Assembly (NCBI RefSeq): GCF_035917995.1
Contig: NZ_CP109131.1
Span: forward strand, 1 to 64,000
Reading direction: 5' to 3'
DNA length: 64,000 nt
Source: Streptosporangium sp. NBC_01755
GTDB taxonomy: Bacteria > Actinomycetota > Actinomycetes > Streptosporangiales > Streptosporangiaceae
Shown here: in pieces, positions 38,401-45,849 of the stretch
Layout of the letters: every line of letters begins with the position of its first letter
Numbering within the stretch: position 1 is the first letter of the stretch
Translations under genes and position numbers: made by a program
Notes under the pieces: generated by a model
What the model was told of the DNA's origin: nothing
Seen by the model: only the letters and a program-made list of their open reading frames with translations
Database searches by the model: none

Positions 38401-38664
38401 GGAGTCGTTCATGTCCGGCACGGCGGTACCAGCCCCACGGAAGGCTGGACGCGCGGCGGCTACCCGAGCCGGCGTCGGCGGCAACTAGTAACTATCGCAG
38501 ACGCAGTGGACGTCAGTGAGCGGGTGTTCACAGCGAGCCAATCAACTAACCGGCCGACGCGGGCGCGTGACGTCGCGCGGGCCGTGCTGTGGCCGGCTTC
38601 TGATGAGTCAAGGGACGTCACCGATTCGGTGGTCGCCGTCACCCGCGACTTTGCCGTCCACTGA
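38401..38664 (+). pseudogene. TetR-family regulator remnant
   Basis: An open frame without a usable start contains RRRRQLVTIADAVDVSERVF, close to the helix-turn-helix of TetR repressors (TVADIAxAAGVSERTFFRYF). The following residues do not continue the usual FRYF-SKEDL pattern. A separate ATG at 38411 in another frame gives MSGTAVPAPRKAGRAAATRA and soon stops, which could be the original N-terminus before a frameshift. The piece is far shorter than a TetR protein (about 190 residues) and stops 18 bases before MbtH. Confidence 0.4.
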
Positions 38665-38682
38665 GAGATAGGGAGCACTTGG

Positions 38683-38892
38683 ATGACCAATCCTTTTGAT
38701 GACGAGGCCGGCACGTACCTGGTGTTGGTCAACGCCGAGGGCCAGCACAGTTTGTGGCCGGAGTTCGCAGCCGTGCCCGACGGCTGGCGTCAGGTGTTCG
38801 GGCCGGGCAGCCGGGAGCAGGCGCTGAGGTTCGTCACCGAGAACTGGACCGACATGCGGCCCCTGTCACTGATAGCCCTGCACAACACCTGA
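38683..38892 (+). CDS. MbtH-like protein
   Basis: A 69-residue MbtH family protein: [24 protein letters not shown] followed by [10 protein letters not shown] and the second Trp of [11 protein letters not shown], the conserved set of the family. These small proteins bind adenylation domains and are needed for their folding or activity. With GGGAG upstream of the ATG, it opens the plus-strand operon. It is the only MbtH gene here, so it presumably serves all nine A domains. Confidence 0.95.
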   Translation: MTNPFDDEAGTYLVLVNAEGQHSLWPEFAAVPDGWRQVFGPGSREQALRFVTENWTDMRPLSLIALHNT

Positions 38893-38933
38893 ACGAACCG
38901 CGTTTCCTTCCGGCAGAGATCAAGGAGCACAAG

Positions 38934-39185
38934 ATGACCGCCATAACCAACGAGCGTGCCGCCAGGATCAGGGAGATCGTCTGCGAGGTCCTGGAGCTTG
39001 AAGAGGACGAGGTTACCGAATCCAGTCTGTTCATCGAGGACCACGAGGCCGACTCACTGCGGGCGATCGAGATCCTCGCCGCGCTGGAGAAGGAGTTCCG
39101 GATCGTCATCGAGCAGTCCGAACTGCCCAGAATGATCAACATCAACGGCGTCTACGAGGTAACCGCCGAAGCTGCCGGCTGGTAG
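38934..39185 (+). CDS. Acyl carrier protein, set 2
   Basis: An 83-residue ACP with the phosphopantetheine Ser in HEADSLRAIEIL near residue 41. ATG at 38934 follows AAGGAG with a 7-base gap; the open frame upstream is a shadow of MbtH. It resembles the ACP of set 1 along its length (REIVCEVLEL, SLFIEDHEADS, ALEKEF). It presumably partners the KS/CLF immediately downstream. Confidence 0.9.
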   Translation: MTAITNERAARIREIVCEVLELEEDEVTESSLFIEDHEADSLRAIEILAALEKEFRIVIEQSELPRMININGVYEVTAEAAGW

Positions 39186-39216
39186 GCCCGAAACCGCGAA
39201 AGCAGGAGGAAGCCCC

Positions 39217-40437
39217 GTGAACAGGGTGGTGCTTACCGGGTTTGGGGTGGTATCCAGCATCGGCTTGGGGAGCGCGGAGTTCGCGAAGGGACTACGGGCC
39301 GGCCGTAGCGGCGCCAGGCCGATCTCCGTGTTCGACACCTCGGGCTTCGAGCACGCCAACGGTTGCCAGGTCATGGGATTCGACCCGACCGTCTGGCTGC
39401 GCAACATCGATCCGGCCACGTTGGGCAGGGCAAGTCAGTTCTCCGCCGCCGCGGCGAGGATGGCGGTCACCGACGCGGGACTGGACGAGAAAGAACTGGC
39501 CGGCAAGCGTGGACTGGTCACCGTCGGCACCACCAACGGAGAGCCGTTCGACCTCGACGTGTTGATGGAGCCACGGATCGCTGAGGGGGTGAGGGCAACG
39601 GCCCCGGCGACGAGCCGCTGGGTCCCCCCTCTAATGTTGTCCATCTCCATCGCTCGCGAGCTGCGTATGAGCAACGTCAGCGCATACACCATCGGCACGG
39701 CCTGCGCTGCGGGCAACTACGCCATCGGCGACGGCTTCGATGCCGTGCGCTCGGGTGACGTCGAGTTCGCCTTGTGCGGTGGCGCGGACGCCATGTGCCG
39801 CAAGACCTTTGCCTCGTTCTACCGGCTGGGCGCCATCGCACCGCAGGTCTGCCAACCCTTTGACGCTGATCGTAGAGGCATCCTGACCGGTGAGGGCGCG
39901 GGCGTGCTGGTGATGGAGAGCCTGGACTCCGCGCTGGCACGTGGTGCCCGCATCTACGCCGAGGTGCTTGGCTACGGCCTGAACTGCGACGCATACCATC
40001 AGGTGGCGCCGAACCAATCCAGCATCGAGCGCTGCATGAGGCTGGCGCTGGACGACGCAGGAGTCAAGCCCCACGAGGTGGACCTGGTCTCCGCGCACGG
40101 CACCGGCACGCAGGCCAACGACATCACCGAATCTCGGGCCGTCCGCCAGGTCTACGGCGACAAGCCGCCGCGCACCGTCTCGATCAAGTCCATGCTGGGC
40201 CACACCATGGGCGCCGCGAGCGCGCTGGGCTCCATCGCGTGCGCACTGGCCATCACGCATGGATTCATCCCGCCGACCATCAACCATCGAGTCACCGACC
40301 CCGGGTGCGAGATCGACTGCGTGCCCAACACGTCGGTCGCCGCCGACTTGCGCGTGGTGCAAAACAACGGGCTGGCGTTCGGCGGCAACAACGCCAGCGT
40401 GATCCTCGGCAAATACGTCAAAGAGGATGGCCGGTGA
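39217..40437 (+). CDS. Ketosynthase (KS-alpha), set 2
   Basis: A 406-residue ketosynthase, paralogue of the set 1 KS, with GTACAAG for the catalytic Cys, VSAHGTGTQAND and LGHTMGAAS for the two His. The GTG start at 39217 follows AGGAGGAA with a 6-base gap. The catalytic set is complete, so this KS should be active even though the KR and DH genes behind it are damaged. Having two complete KS/CLF/ACP sets in one cluster suggests two different acyl chains or division of labour between early and late elongation. Confidence 0.9.
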   Translation: MNRVVLTGFGVVSSIGLGSAEFAKGLRAGRSGARPISVFDTSGFEHANGCQVMGFDPTVWLRNIDPATLGRASQFSAAAARMAVTDAGLDEKELAGKRGLVTVGTTNGEPFDLDVLMEPRIAEGVRATAPATSRWVPPLMLSISIARELRMSNVSAYTIGTACAAGNYAIGDGFDAVRSGDVEFALCGGADAMCRKTFASFYRLGAIAPQVCQPFDADRRGILTGEGAGVLVMESLDSALARGARIYAEVLGYGLNCDAYHQVAPNQSSIERCMRLALDDAGVKPHEVDLVSAHGTGTQANDITESRAVRQVYGDKPPRTVSIKSMLGHTMGAASALGSIACALAITHGFIPPTINHRVTDPGCEIDCVPNTSVAADLRVVQNNGLAFGGNNASVILGKYVKEDGR

Positions 40438-41525
40438 ACGCCCCACCTCTGCTCTCCGCCCGGCCTGTGATCACGGCATGGTCCGCGGTGTCGCCGTTCG
40501 GCCTCGGCCGGCAGTCCTTCGTGGACGGTGTTTCCACGGCCAAGCCCACCGTGGCTCCGCTCGACCGCGAGCTGTGGCCGGGACCTGCGACCACCGCCTG
40601 CCTGGTCCCGGACTTCTCCGCGAAGGACGTCTTGGGGCGCAAGGGAACCCGTTCGATGGATCGGGTGACGGGCCTGGCGGTGAGCACGGTCAGGTTGGTG
40701 TTGAGCGACGCCGAGGGCAATCAGGTCGTAGAGACGGGCACCGACACAGCACTGGTGCTGGGCACCACAATGGGCAGCGCGCAGTCTGCGATGGATTTCG
40801 CCCGGGAGTCCTCCGCCGCCGAACTGCCCTACCAAGTGGACCCGGGCCGGATGCTGAACACGGTGATGAACAGCGCCGCGGGCCAATGCGCTATCTGGCA
40901 CCAATTACGCGGACCCAACGCCACGCTCGCCGGCGGTGACACCGCGGGTCTGCTCGCGATGGACTACGCCCGCCGACTGCTCGACAACAACCGGGCACGC
41001 AAGGTCCTTGTCGGCGCGGCGGAGGAGTACTCCAGCGTACGGGCCTGGCTGCACCACCATTACGGTGGAACCTCCACCCTCGGCGAGGGCTGCGCGTTCT
41101 TCCTCGTAGAGCCGCTGGCCGGCATCGGCGAGGGCCGTGAGCCGCTGGCCGAGGTGCTGGCCATCGGGTCGCGGGTCTACCTGGACCAAGACCCGCGGGC
41201 CACACTCGAGTCGCTTGTCCGCGGCGCACTGTCCAGCGTGCCGGCCGCGCCGGGTGACGTTTGGGCTGCATCGGGCTCGATGACGGGCATCGAGGGCGAC
41301 CACGAGCAGGCGGTCCTGCGGCGAATGTTCGGTGATGACGCCGTGCAGCGGCTGCCGGCGACAGACCTATTGGGCGACACCGGCGCAGCGTCGTCGGCGT
41401 TTCGCATCGCGACGGTGCTCAGTGTGGCCAGGCGTTCGCCGGAGGCCGCCGGAAAACTCGCGGTCGTCACAGCCGTCGACAACCACGGCGTTGTGGCCTG
41501 CGCCCTGCTCCGATTGGCGAGATGA
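40434..41525 (+). CDS. Chain length factor (KS-beta), set 2
   Basis: A 363-residue partner of the set 2 KS; the GTG start overlaps the KS stop as GTGA. The nucleophile region reads LAGGDTAGLLAMDYA, with Asp at the aligned Cys position, and the two catalytic His motifs are absent, as in the set 1 CLF. ALVLGTTMGSAQS and LNTVMNSAAGQCAIWH match the set 1 CLF elements. It should set chain length for set 2. Confidence 0.82.
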   Translation: MNAPPLLSARPVITAWSAVSPFGLGRQSFVDGVSTAKPTVAPLDRELWPGPATTACLVPDFSAKDVLGRKGTRSMDRVTGLAVSTVRLVLSDAEGNQVVETGTDTALVLGTTMGSAQSAMDFARESSAAELPYQVDPGRMLNTVMNSAAGQCAIWHQLRGPNATLAGGDTAGLLAMDYARRLLDNNRARKVLVGAAEEYSSVRAWLHHHYGGTSTLGEGCAFFLVEPLAGIGEGREPLAEVLAIGSRVYLDQDPRATLESLVRGALSSVPAAPGDVWAASGSMTGIEGDHEQAVLRRMFGDDAVQRLPATDLLGDTGAASSAFRIATVLSVARRSPEAAGKLAVVTAVDNHGVVACALLRLAR

Positions 41526-41526
41526 C

Positions 41527-41913
41527 ATGACGCCGCCGGTGAATCGTAGTGCGATCAGCCCGGTTACCGGACAGATACACCCGTTGTCCGGCAACGAGGT
41601 GACGATCACGATCAGCCCGGTTACCGGACAGATACACCTGTTGTCCGGCAACGAGGTGGCGATCACGATCAGCCCGGACGAGCCGGTGTTCGCCGGTCAC
41701 TACCCCGGATTCCCGATCTTCCCCGGCATGTGCGTGGTGGAGGTGGTGCATCGCGGAGCGCTTCTCACGGCGCCGGCGGAGGCGGGCGAGACCGTGATCT
41801 TTGAAGGTGAATGCGTCGTGCGCGGCGAGCTCGTGTTCACCGTGTCCAAAATGGTGGTGGCCTACCGCCCCGCCGAACAACTGCGTGCAGCGACAGGCGG
41901 ACATGACCATTGA
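41527..41913 (+). pseudogene. Eroded FabA/FabZ-like dehydratase with internal deletion and N-terminal duplication
   Basis: A 128-codon frame keeps the motif FAGHYPGFPIFPGMCVVEVVH, like the intact hotdog protein at 1505-1852, but then jumps over the equivalent of LERVRFMRPVYPGDQV (roughly 20-25 residues forming a central strand) to ETVIFEGECVVRG. In front of the motif a 57-bp unit is tandemly duplicated, adding 19 residues twice (ISPVTGQIH..LSGNEV). The frame is still open and coupled to the CLF, so a protein may be made, but the hotdog core looks broken. Confidence 0.65.
41553..41666 (+). repeat. 57-bp in-frame tandem duplication
   Basis: Unit 1 (41553-41609) and unit 2 (41610-41666) differ at two positions; a third partial copy starts at 41667 with GATCAGCCCGG. 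The length of 19 codons keeps the frame open. The few differences point to a recent event. Confidence 0.9.
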
Positions 41914-42055
41914 GTCCAGGGTCGCCATTGTCAGCGGCGGCTCTCGGGGTATCGGCCGTGCGGGAGTGGGGCGCCCGCGTAGAAGCCGGCCTCGGTCCAA
42001 TCTTCTTGCCGCAGGAGACGTTGTGCAGTCAATGAACGCGATAGAAACGGACTGA
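41903..42055 (+). pseudogene. Ketoreductase (FabG-like) stub
   Basis: The ATG at 41903, overlapping the end of the dehydratase frame, opens MTIESRVAIVSGGSRGIGRA, the start of an SDR ketoreductase with its cofactor motif. After about 20 residues the similarity ends in Arg/Pro-rich sequence and the frame stops at 42055. A neighbouring frame continues plausibly as VREWGARVEAGL. More than 200 residues of the enzyme are missing, so this copy cannot be functional. Confidence 0.65.
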
Positions 42056-42062
42056 TGATTCG

Positions 42063-42761
42063 ATGGCCAAACCCAAGCGGCTGAAGTGGTACTTCTCACT
42101 GCGTAGCCCGTATTCCTGGATCGCCTATCGTGACCTGCTCGCGCACCACCCGGACGTTCTGGCCGCCGTAGAGTGGCTACCGATGTGGGAACCCGGTGAG
42201 GAGTGCTCGCGTCTGGTGGCCGAGCAGGGGATCGAACTGCCCTACACGGTCATGTCCAAGGCAAAACACCTCTACATCCTCCAGGACGTACGTCGGCTGG
42301 CCCGGGCCAGAGGGCTGACCATGACCTGGCCTGTCGACAAGGACCCGGAATGGGACGTGGCACACCTCGGCTACCTGGCGGCGCTGGACGAGGGCAAGGG
42401 CGAGGAGTTCGTCGCGGCGACCTACCGCGCCCGCTGGGAGAACGGCCTCAACATCTCCGATCCTGACGTTGTCGCCGCTGTCGCCAAGGAGATCGGCCTC
42501 GACCCGGTCCGCATCGCGGGTGCCCATGAGGATCCATTGATGCAGGCGCGGAGCGTTGCCTACCTGAAGAATATCGAGAAGGACGGCGTGTTCGGAGTGC
42601 CCATGTTCATGAACGGGCGCGACAAGTTCTGGGGCGCCGACCGGGTACTGGACTTCGTGGCATCGGTCCGTGGCACATGGGCGCCGCAGCCCGAGCCGAT
42701 CGAGACGGTGGTGCCGCCGGCCGCAGCCGGAGACGCCGGCCACGCGGGCGGTTGCGGCTGA
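42063..42761 (+). CDS. DsbA-fold isomerase (2-hydroxychromene-2-carboxylate isomerase family)
   Basis: A 232-residue member of the thioredoxin-fold HCCA isomerase/DsbA-like family: KWYFSLRSPYSWIAY at the N-terminus where the glutathione-binding motif sits, a helical insertion, and FGVPMFMNGRDKFWGADR near residue 180 (cis-Pro region). No CxxC is present, so it is not a thiol oxidase. Members occur in skyllamycin- and WS9326A-type clusters that make cinnamoyl or polyene lipids, where an isomerase is thought to act on a double bond of the ACP-bound polyene. This gene ends the plus-strand cassette and is intact. Confidence 0.8.
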   Translation: MAKPKRLKWYFSLRSPYSWIAYRDLLAHHPDVLAAVEWLPMWEPGEECSRLVAEQGIELPYTVMSKAKHLYILQDVRRLARARGLTMTWPVDKDPEWDVAHLGYLAALDEGKGEEFVAATYRARWENGLNISDPDVVAAVAKEIGLDPVRIAGAHEDPLMQARSVAYLKNIEKDGVFGVPMFMNGRDKFWGADRVLDFVASVRGTWAPQPEPIETVVPPAAAGDAGHAGGCG

Positions 42762-42890
42762 CCGACGATCGCCGCGCCCGATCTCGGCGCGAAGGCTGTT
42801 AACGGCGCCTCTGCCGCCCCACCGGCCAAACGGCCATCGCCCGCGTCGAGGGCTCCGTGCACCGCCCGGAAGCACGCTCGTACGGCGTGG

Positions 42891-43841
42891 TCAGCGAGCG
42901 GAGCGATAGGCGGGAACAGTGATCATCGGCGGGCGTTCGGCAACGGCGACGTCCCGGACGCTCACCTGGTGGCCGCTCGCGCCCCGGCGGAACTGGGCCA
43001 GGCGGGGAGAGGGGCTGTGCAGGGACACCATCATGTTCTGGCGCTCCAGGCGCGACCAGGAGGTCTGCAGGATCTGGGCGGCCATCCCGCCAAGCGCCTC
43101 CGTCGACTGATGGGAGTGGACCCGGCGGCCCAGGTCGACCTGGGCCAGGGCGTCGAGCCCGGCGAGGTCGAGCAGATCGATCAGCAAGCCGAGCTCCACG
43201 CCGTAGCCGGTGACGAAGGGAACGCTCTCCAGCACGGACCTGCGCCCGGCGTACTCTCCGGCGAGGGGTTGCACGAATCCGGCCAGCAGCGGCCAGTGCA
43301 GGTTGAGCAGGGGGCGCGCGACGAGCTCGGTGACCCGGCCGCCGCCGCTCTGCACGTTCTGCAGGGGCCGGTCGTAGCAGCCCTTGACGTAGACCACCGC
43401 CGGATCGGCCAGCAGCGGGCCGAGCAGCCCGGTCACGAAGGACGTACGGAACTCGCGCAGGTCGGCGTCGATGAACACGATCAGGTCACCGGAGGTCACA
43501 GCGAGGGACTTCCACAGTGCCTCGCCCTTGCCGTCCAACGGCTTGAGGTCGGGCAGGACCTCGTCCTGCGCGATCACCGTCGCCCCGGCACGCGCGGCGC
43601 TTCCGGCGGTGTCGTCGACGGAGCGGGAGTCGATGACCACGAGCTCGTCGACGAGCGGCGCGGCCTCCATGAGATCGTGGCGGATCGCGGTAACGATCTC
43701 CCCGACCGTCTCCTCCTCGTCGCGTGCGGGCAACACGACGCTGATCGTCGTCTCACCCTTGGCTCTCAGCAGCTCCGGCAGCGACCAGTCGCCCGAGGAT
43801 GAGGTGCGCCCGCTCAGCCATGCCTCGACCTCAGGCAGCAC
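42891..43841 (-). CDS. gpgS: Glucosyl-3-phosphoglycerate synthase-like glycosyltransferase
   Basis: A 316-residue GT-A glycosyltransferase: SVVLPARDEEETVG, the nucleotide loop DSRSVDDT, the metal-binding DADL in VFIDADLREF, KGCYDRP, and GYGVELGLLIDLL. These match GpgS, which moves glucose from UDP- or ADP-glucose to 3-phosphoglycerate, first step of glucosylglycerate or methylglucose lipopolysaccharide synthesis. It stands alone on its strand, convergent with the isomerase gene, and probably marks the cluster boundary. Confidence 0.85.
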   Translation of the reverse strand: MLPEVEAWLSGRTSSSGDWSLPELLRAKGETTISVVLPARDEEETVGEIVTAIRHDLMEAAPLVDELVVIDSRSVDDTAGSAARAGATVIAQDEVLPDLKPLDGKGEALWKSLAVTSGDLIVFIDADLREFRTSFVTGLLGPLLADPAVVYVKGCYDRPLQNVQSGGGRVTELVARPLLNLHWPLLAGFVQPLAGEYAGRRSVLESVPFVTGYGVELGLLIDLLDLAGLDALAQVDLGRRVHSHQSTEALGGMAAQILQTSWSRLERQNMMVSLHSPSPRLAQFRRGASGHQVSVRDVAVAERPPMITVPAYRSAR

Positions 43842-43972
43842 AGCCCACCCTTCCCATCACCTCGGTACTTACGGGTATCACCTTATGTGGCGCTGATTCC
43901 GTACAAGTACCGGCTCCCGTCCTCGCCCCACAGGTGGGAAGATCAGTCCAGTCCGGCACGAGGAGGGAAGGC

Positions 43973-45826
43973 ATGGACCCGGTAGCCGTGATGCGGGCGG
44001 CGCGCGCTGTCCGCGACGAGCTTGACAGCTTGATGGGCGGTGCCTCCGCTGAGCTTCGCGACCGGCTGGATCCTCTGCTGGCCGAGGCCGGCAGCCGTCC
44101 TCCCGGGCAACTGGCCGACGCGATCGTCATGCTGATCGCCCAGTACGGCCCCGCCTGGAACCGGCTCTCCGCACTGCTGAACCTGGAGCACGGCCTCGCC
44201 GCCGAGCAGGTGATCCCCATGCTCGCCGACACGGGCGGGCAGACGCACCCGCCGCAGGACCGGGGCGGGGACGCGTACGACGGTGGATACGACGACATAC
44301 CCTCCACCGGCGCCATGAGCGTCGACTGGATACCCCCCGGCCATGCGGCGGGCCCCGCGTCATCGCAGGCATCGCAGGCACCGCAGGCACCGCAGGCACC
44401 GCAGGCACAGGCACCACCGACGCCGCCCGAGCCGCTCGCCGCCTCACGGGTTCCCGCCGGGAACCGAGGCCCCTCGGTGCTCGACCGGCTGACCGGGGCC
44501 TTCCGCAGGCGGCGCGGGGATGCGCCCGCCCCGGCGCCCGGGTCCGAGTGGGAGGGGGTCCCGCTGATCGAGGCACCCACCGAGTCGGTCTCGGGCTGGG
44601 GCACGGAGGTGTCGATCGGCGTCGCCCCCGGCCAGGGGCGGGACGGCACCGCGGCACCGCGCGAGCCGGTCGAGCTGGACATCCAGCTCGTCGCCGAGGG
44701 CTTCGACGCACCGGCTGGGTGGCGGGTGCGGCTGCGCGCAGACGCGGCGTCACCGTACCCCCGCGCGGCGGTCAACCTCATCGCCCTCGCGCAGGAGGGG
44801 CCCGAGGTCGCCCGGCAGATCCAGACGATCCACTCGGTGCGCGGCCAGGTGGTCGGGTTCGGCCTGCGTGCGATCACGGTCCACGGCTCGCCCGGCAGGC
44901 TCGGCCTGGAGGAGGCGCCGGAGCCGGTCTCCGGCACCCGTATCCGTCCGGCCCTCCTGGGCGAGCCGGCGGACGTCACGGCGGTCATCGTCCACGGTGA
45001 TGAGCCGGGGCGGCTGTGGTGGACCTACCGGTCGCCGCACTTCGTCACCCCCGACCGGGCCGAGTTCTGCGACCTCGGCATGCGGGCCTCGGAGTTCGGC
45101 CGGAACCTGACCGGGCAGGGCCGCCTCTCCGAGGAACTGGGACGGAAGGTCGGCTCGCGTGTGCCTCGGGGGTTCTGGGAACTGCTGAACGCGGTGGCCG
45201 GCCGGGTGGCACCGCGCCGGCCGAGCGTGCTGATCCTCTCCCAGGAACCGCACGTGCCCTGGGAACTGGCCGCACTGGAGCACCCGTACGACCCGTCGCT
45301 CCCCCGCTATCTGAACTGCCAGACGGTGACCGGCCGCTGGCCCCTCGGCGGCCGGCGCCCCGAACTGCCTCCCCCGGTGAGCGCACGGGCGGATCATGTC
45401 GCGGTGGTGTACGACGAGGCACAGGCACATCCGCTGGTGACCGAGTACGGCGCCGTGCAGGTCTCCCCCGCGCTCGGCGACATCCTGGGCGTACTCGGCC
45501 AGGGGCCGGACATCGTCCACCTCACGGCCGGCGGATCCGCGGCCGAGGCGCTGGGCCGTGACCTGACCGGTGCCCCGTTCGTCTTCCTGGAGGAACCGGG
45601 GGACGCCCAGGCGTTCCTGCTCGCGGGCGCGAGCGGGGTCGTCGAACCGCTCTGGCCGGTCGGCGGGGGCCTGGCGCGGGAGTTCTACCGGCGCTGCTTC
45701 ACCGGTGAGCCCCCGGCCGAGGTGCTGCGGTCCATGCGCGGGCAGGACCCCGACAGCGCGGGCGCCTACCGGTTCCACGGCCACCCGTCCCTGACGCTGC
45801 GCCGGACGGCCCCGCCCTCGGGATGA
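43973..45826 (+). CDS. Degenerate CHAT-fold protein with N-terminal helical domain
   Basis: A 617-residue protein. Residues 1-90 are helical; a low-complexity Ala/Pro/Gln linker (SQAPQAPQAPQAQAPP) follows; the C-terminal 250 residues resemble CHAT (caspase-like) domains, with SVLILSQEPHVPWELAALEHP, DIVHLTAGG, AFLLAGASGVVEPLWPV and a final RFHGHPSLTL. The catalytic CHG and NAC motifs are replaced by AGG and EEP, so protease activity is unlikely. ATG at 43973 follows GAGGAGGG. CHAT proteins often sit in actinobacterial conflict or signalling systems, but here I see no partner gene. Role unknown. Confidence 0.6.
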   Translation: MDPVAVMRAARAVRDELDSLMGGASAELRDRLDPLLAEAGSRPPGQLADAIVMLIAQYGPAWNRLSALLNLEHGLAAEQVIPMLADTGGQTHPPQDRGGDAYDGGYDDIPSTGAMSVDWIPPGHAAGPASSQASQAPQAPQAPQAQAPPTPPEPLAASRVPAGNRGPSVLDRLTGAFRRRRGDAPAPAPGSEWEGVPLIEAPTESVSGWGTEVSIGVAPGQGRDGTAAPREPVELDIQLVAEGFDAPAGWRVRLRADAASPYPRAAVNLIALAQEGPEVARQIQTIHSVRGQVVGFGLRAITVHGSPGRLGLEEAPEPVSGTRIRPALLGEPADVTAVIVHGDEPGRLWWTYRSPHFVTPDRAEFCDLGMRASEFGRNLTGQGRLSEELGRKVGSRVPRGFWELLNAVAGRVAPRRPSVLILSQEPHVPWELAALEHPYDPSLPRYLNCQTVTGRWPLGGRRPELPPPVSARADHVAVVYDEAQAHPLVTEYGAVQVSPALGDILGVLGQGPDIVHLTAGGSAAEALGRDLTGAPFVFLEEPGDAQAFLLAGASGVVEPLWPVGGGLAREFYRRCFTGEPPAEVLRSMRGQDPDSAGAYRFHGHPSLTLRRTAPPSG

Positions 45827-45849
45827 CACACCGTGCCCGGACCGCGTGC

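Noticed and set aside
43973-45826. CHAT protein as part of a defence system
   Set aside because: No effector, reverse transcriptase, NLR or Cas-like partner is adjacent, and catalytic residues are missing; the claim would rest on the fold alone.
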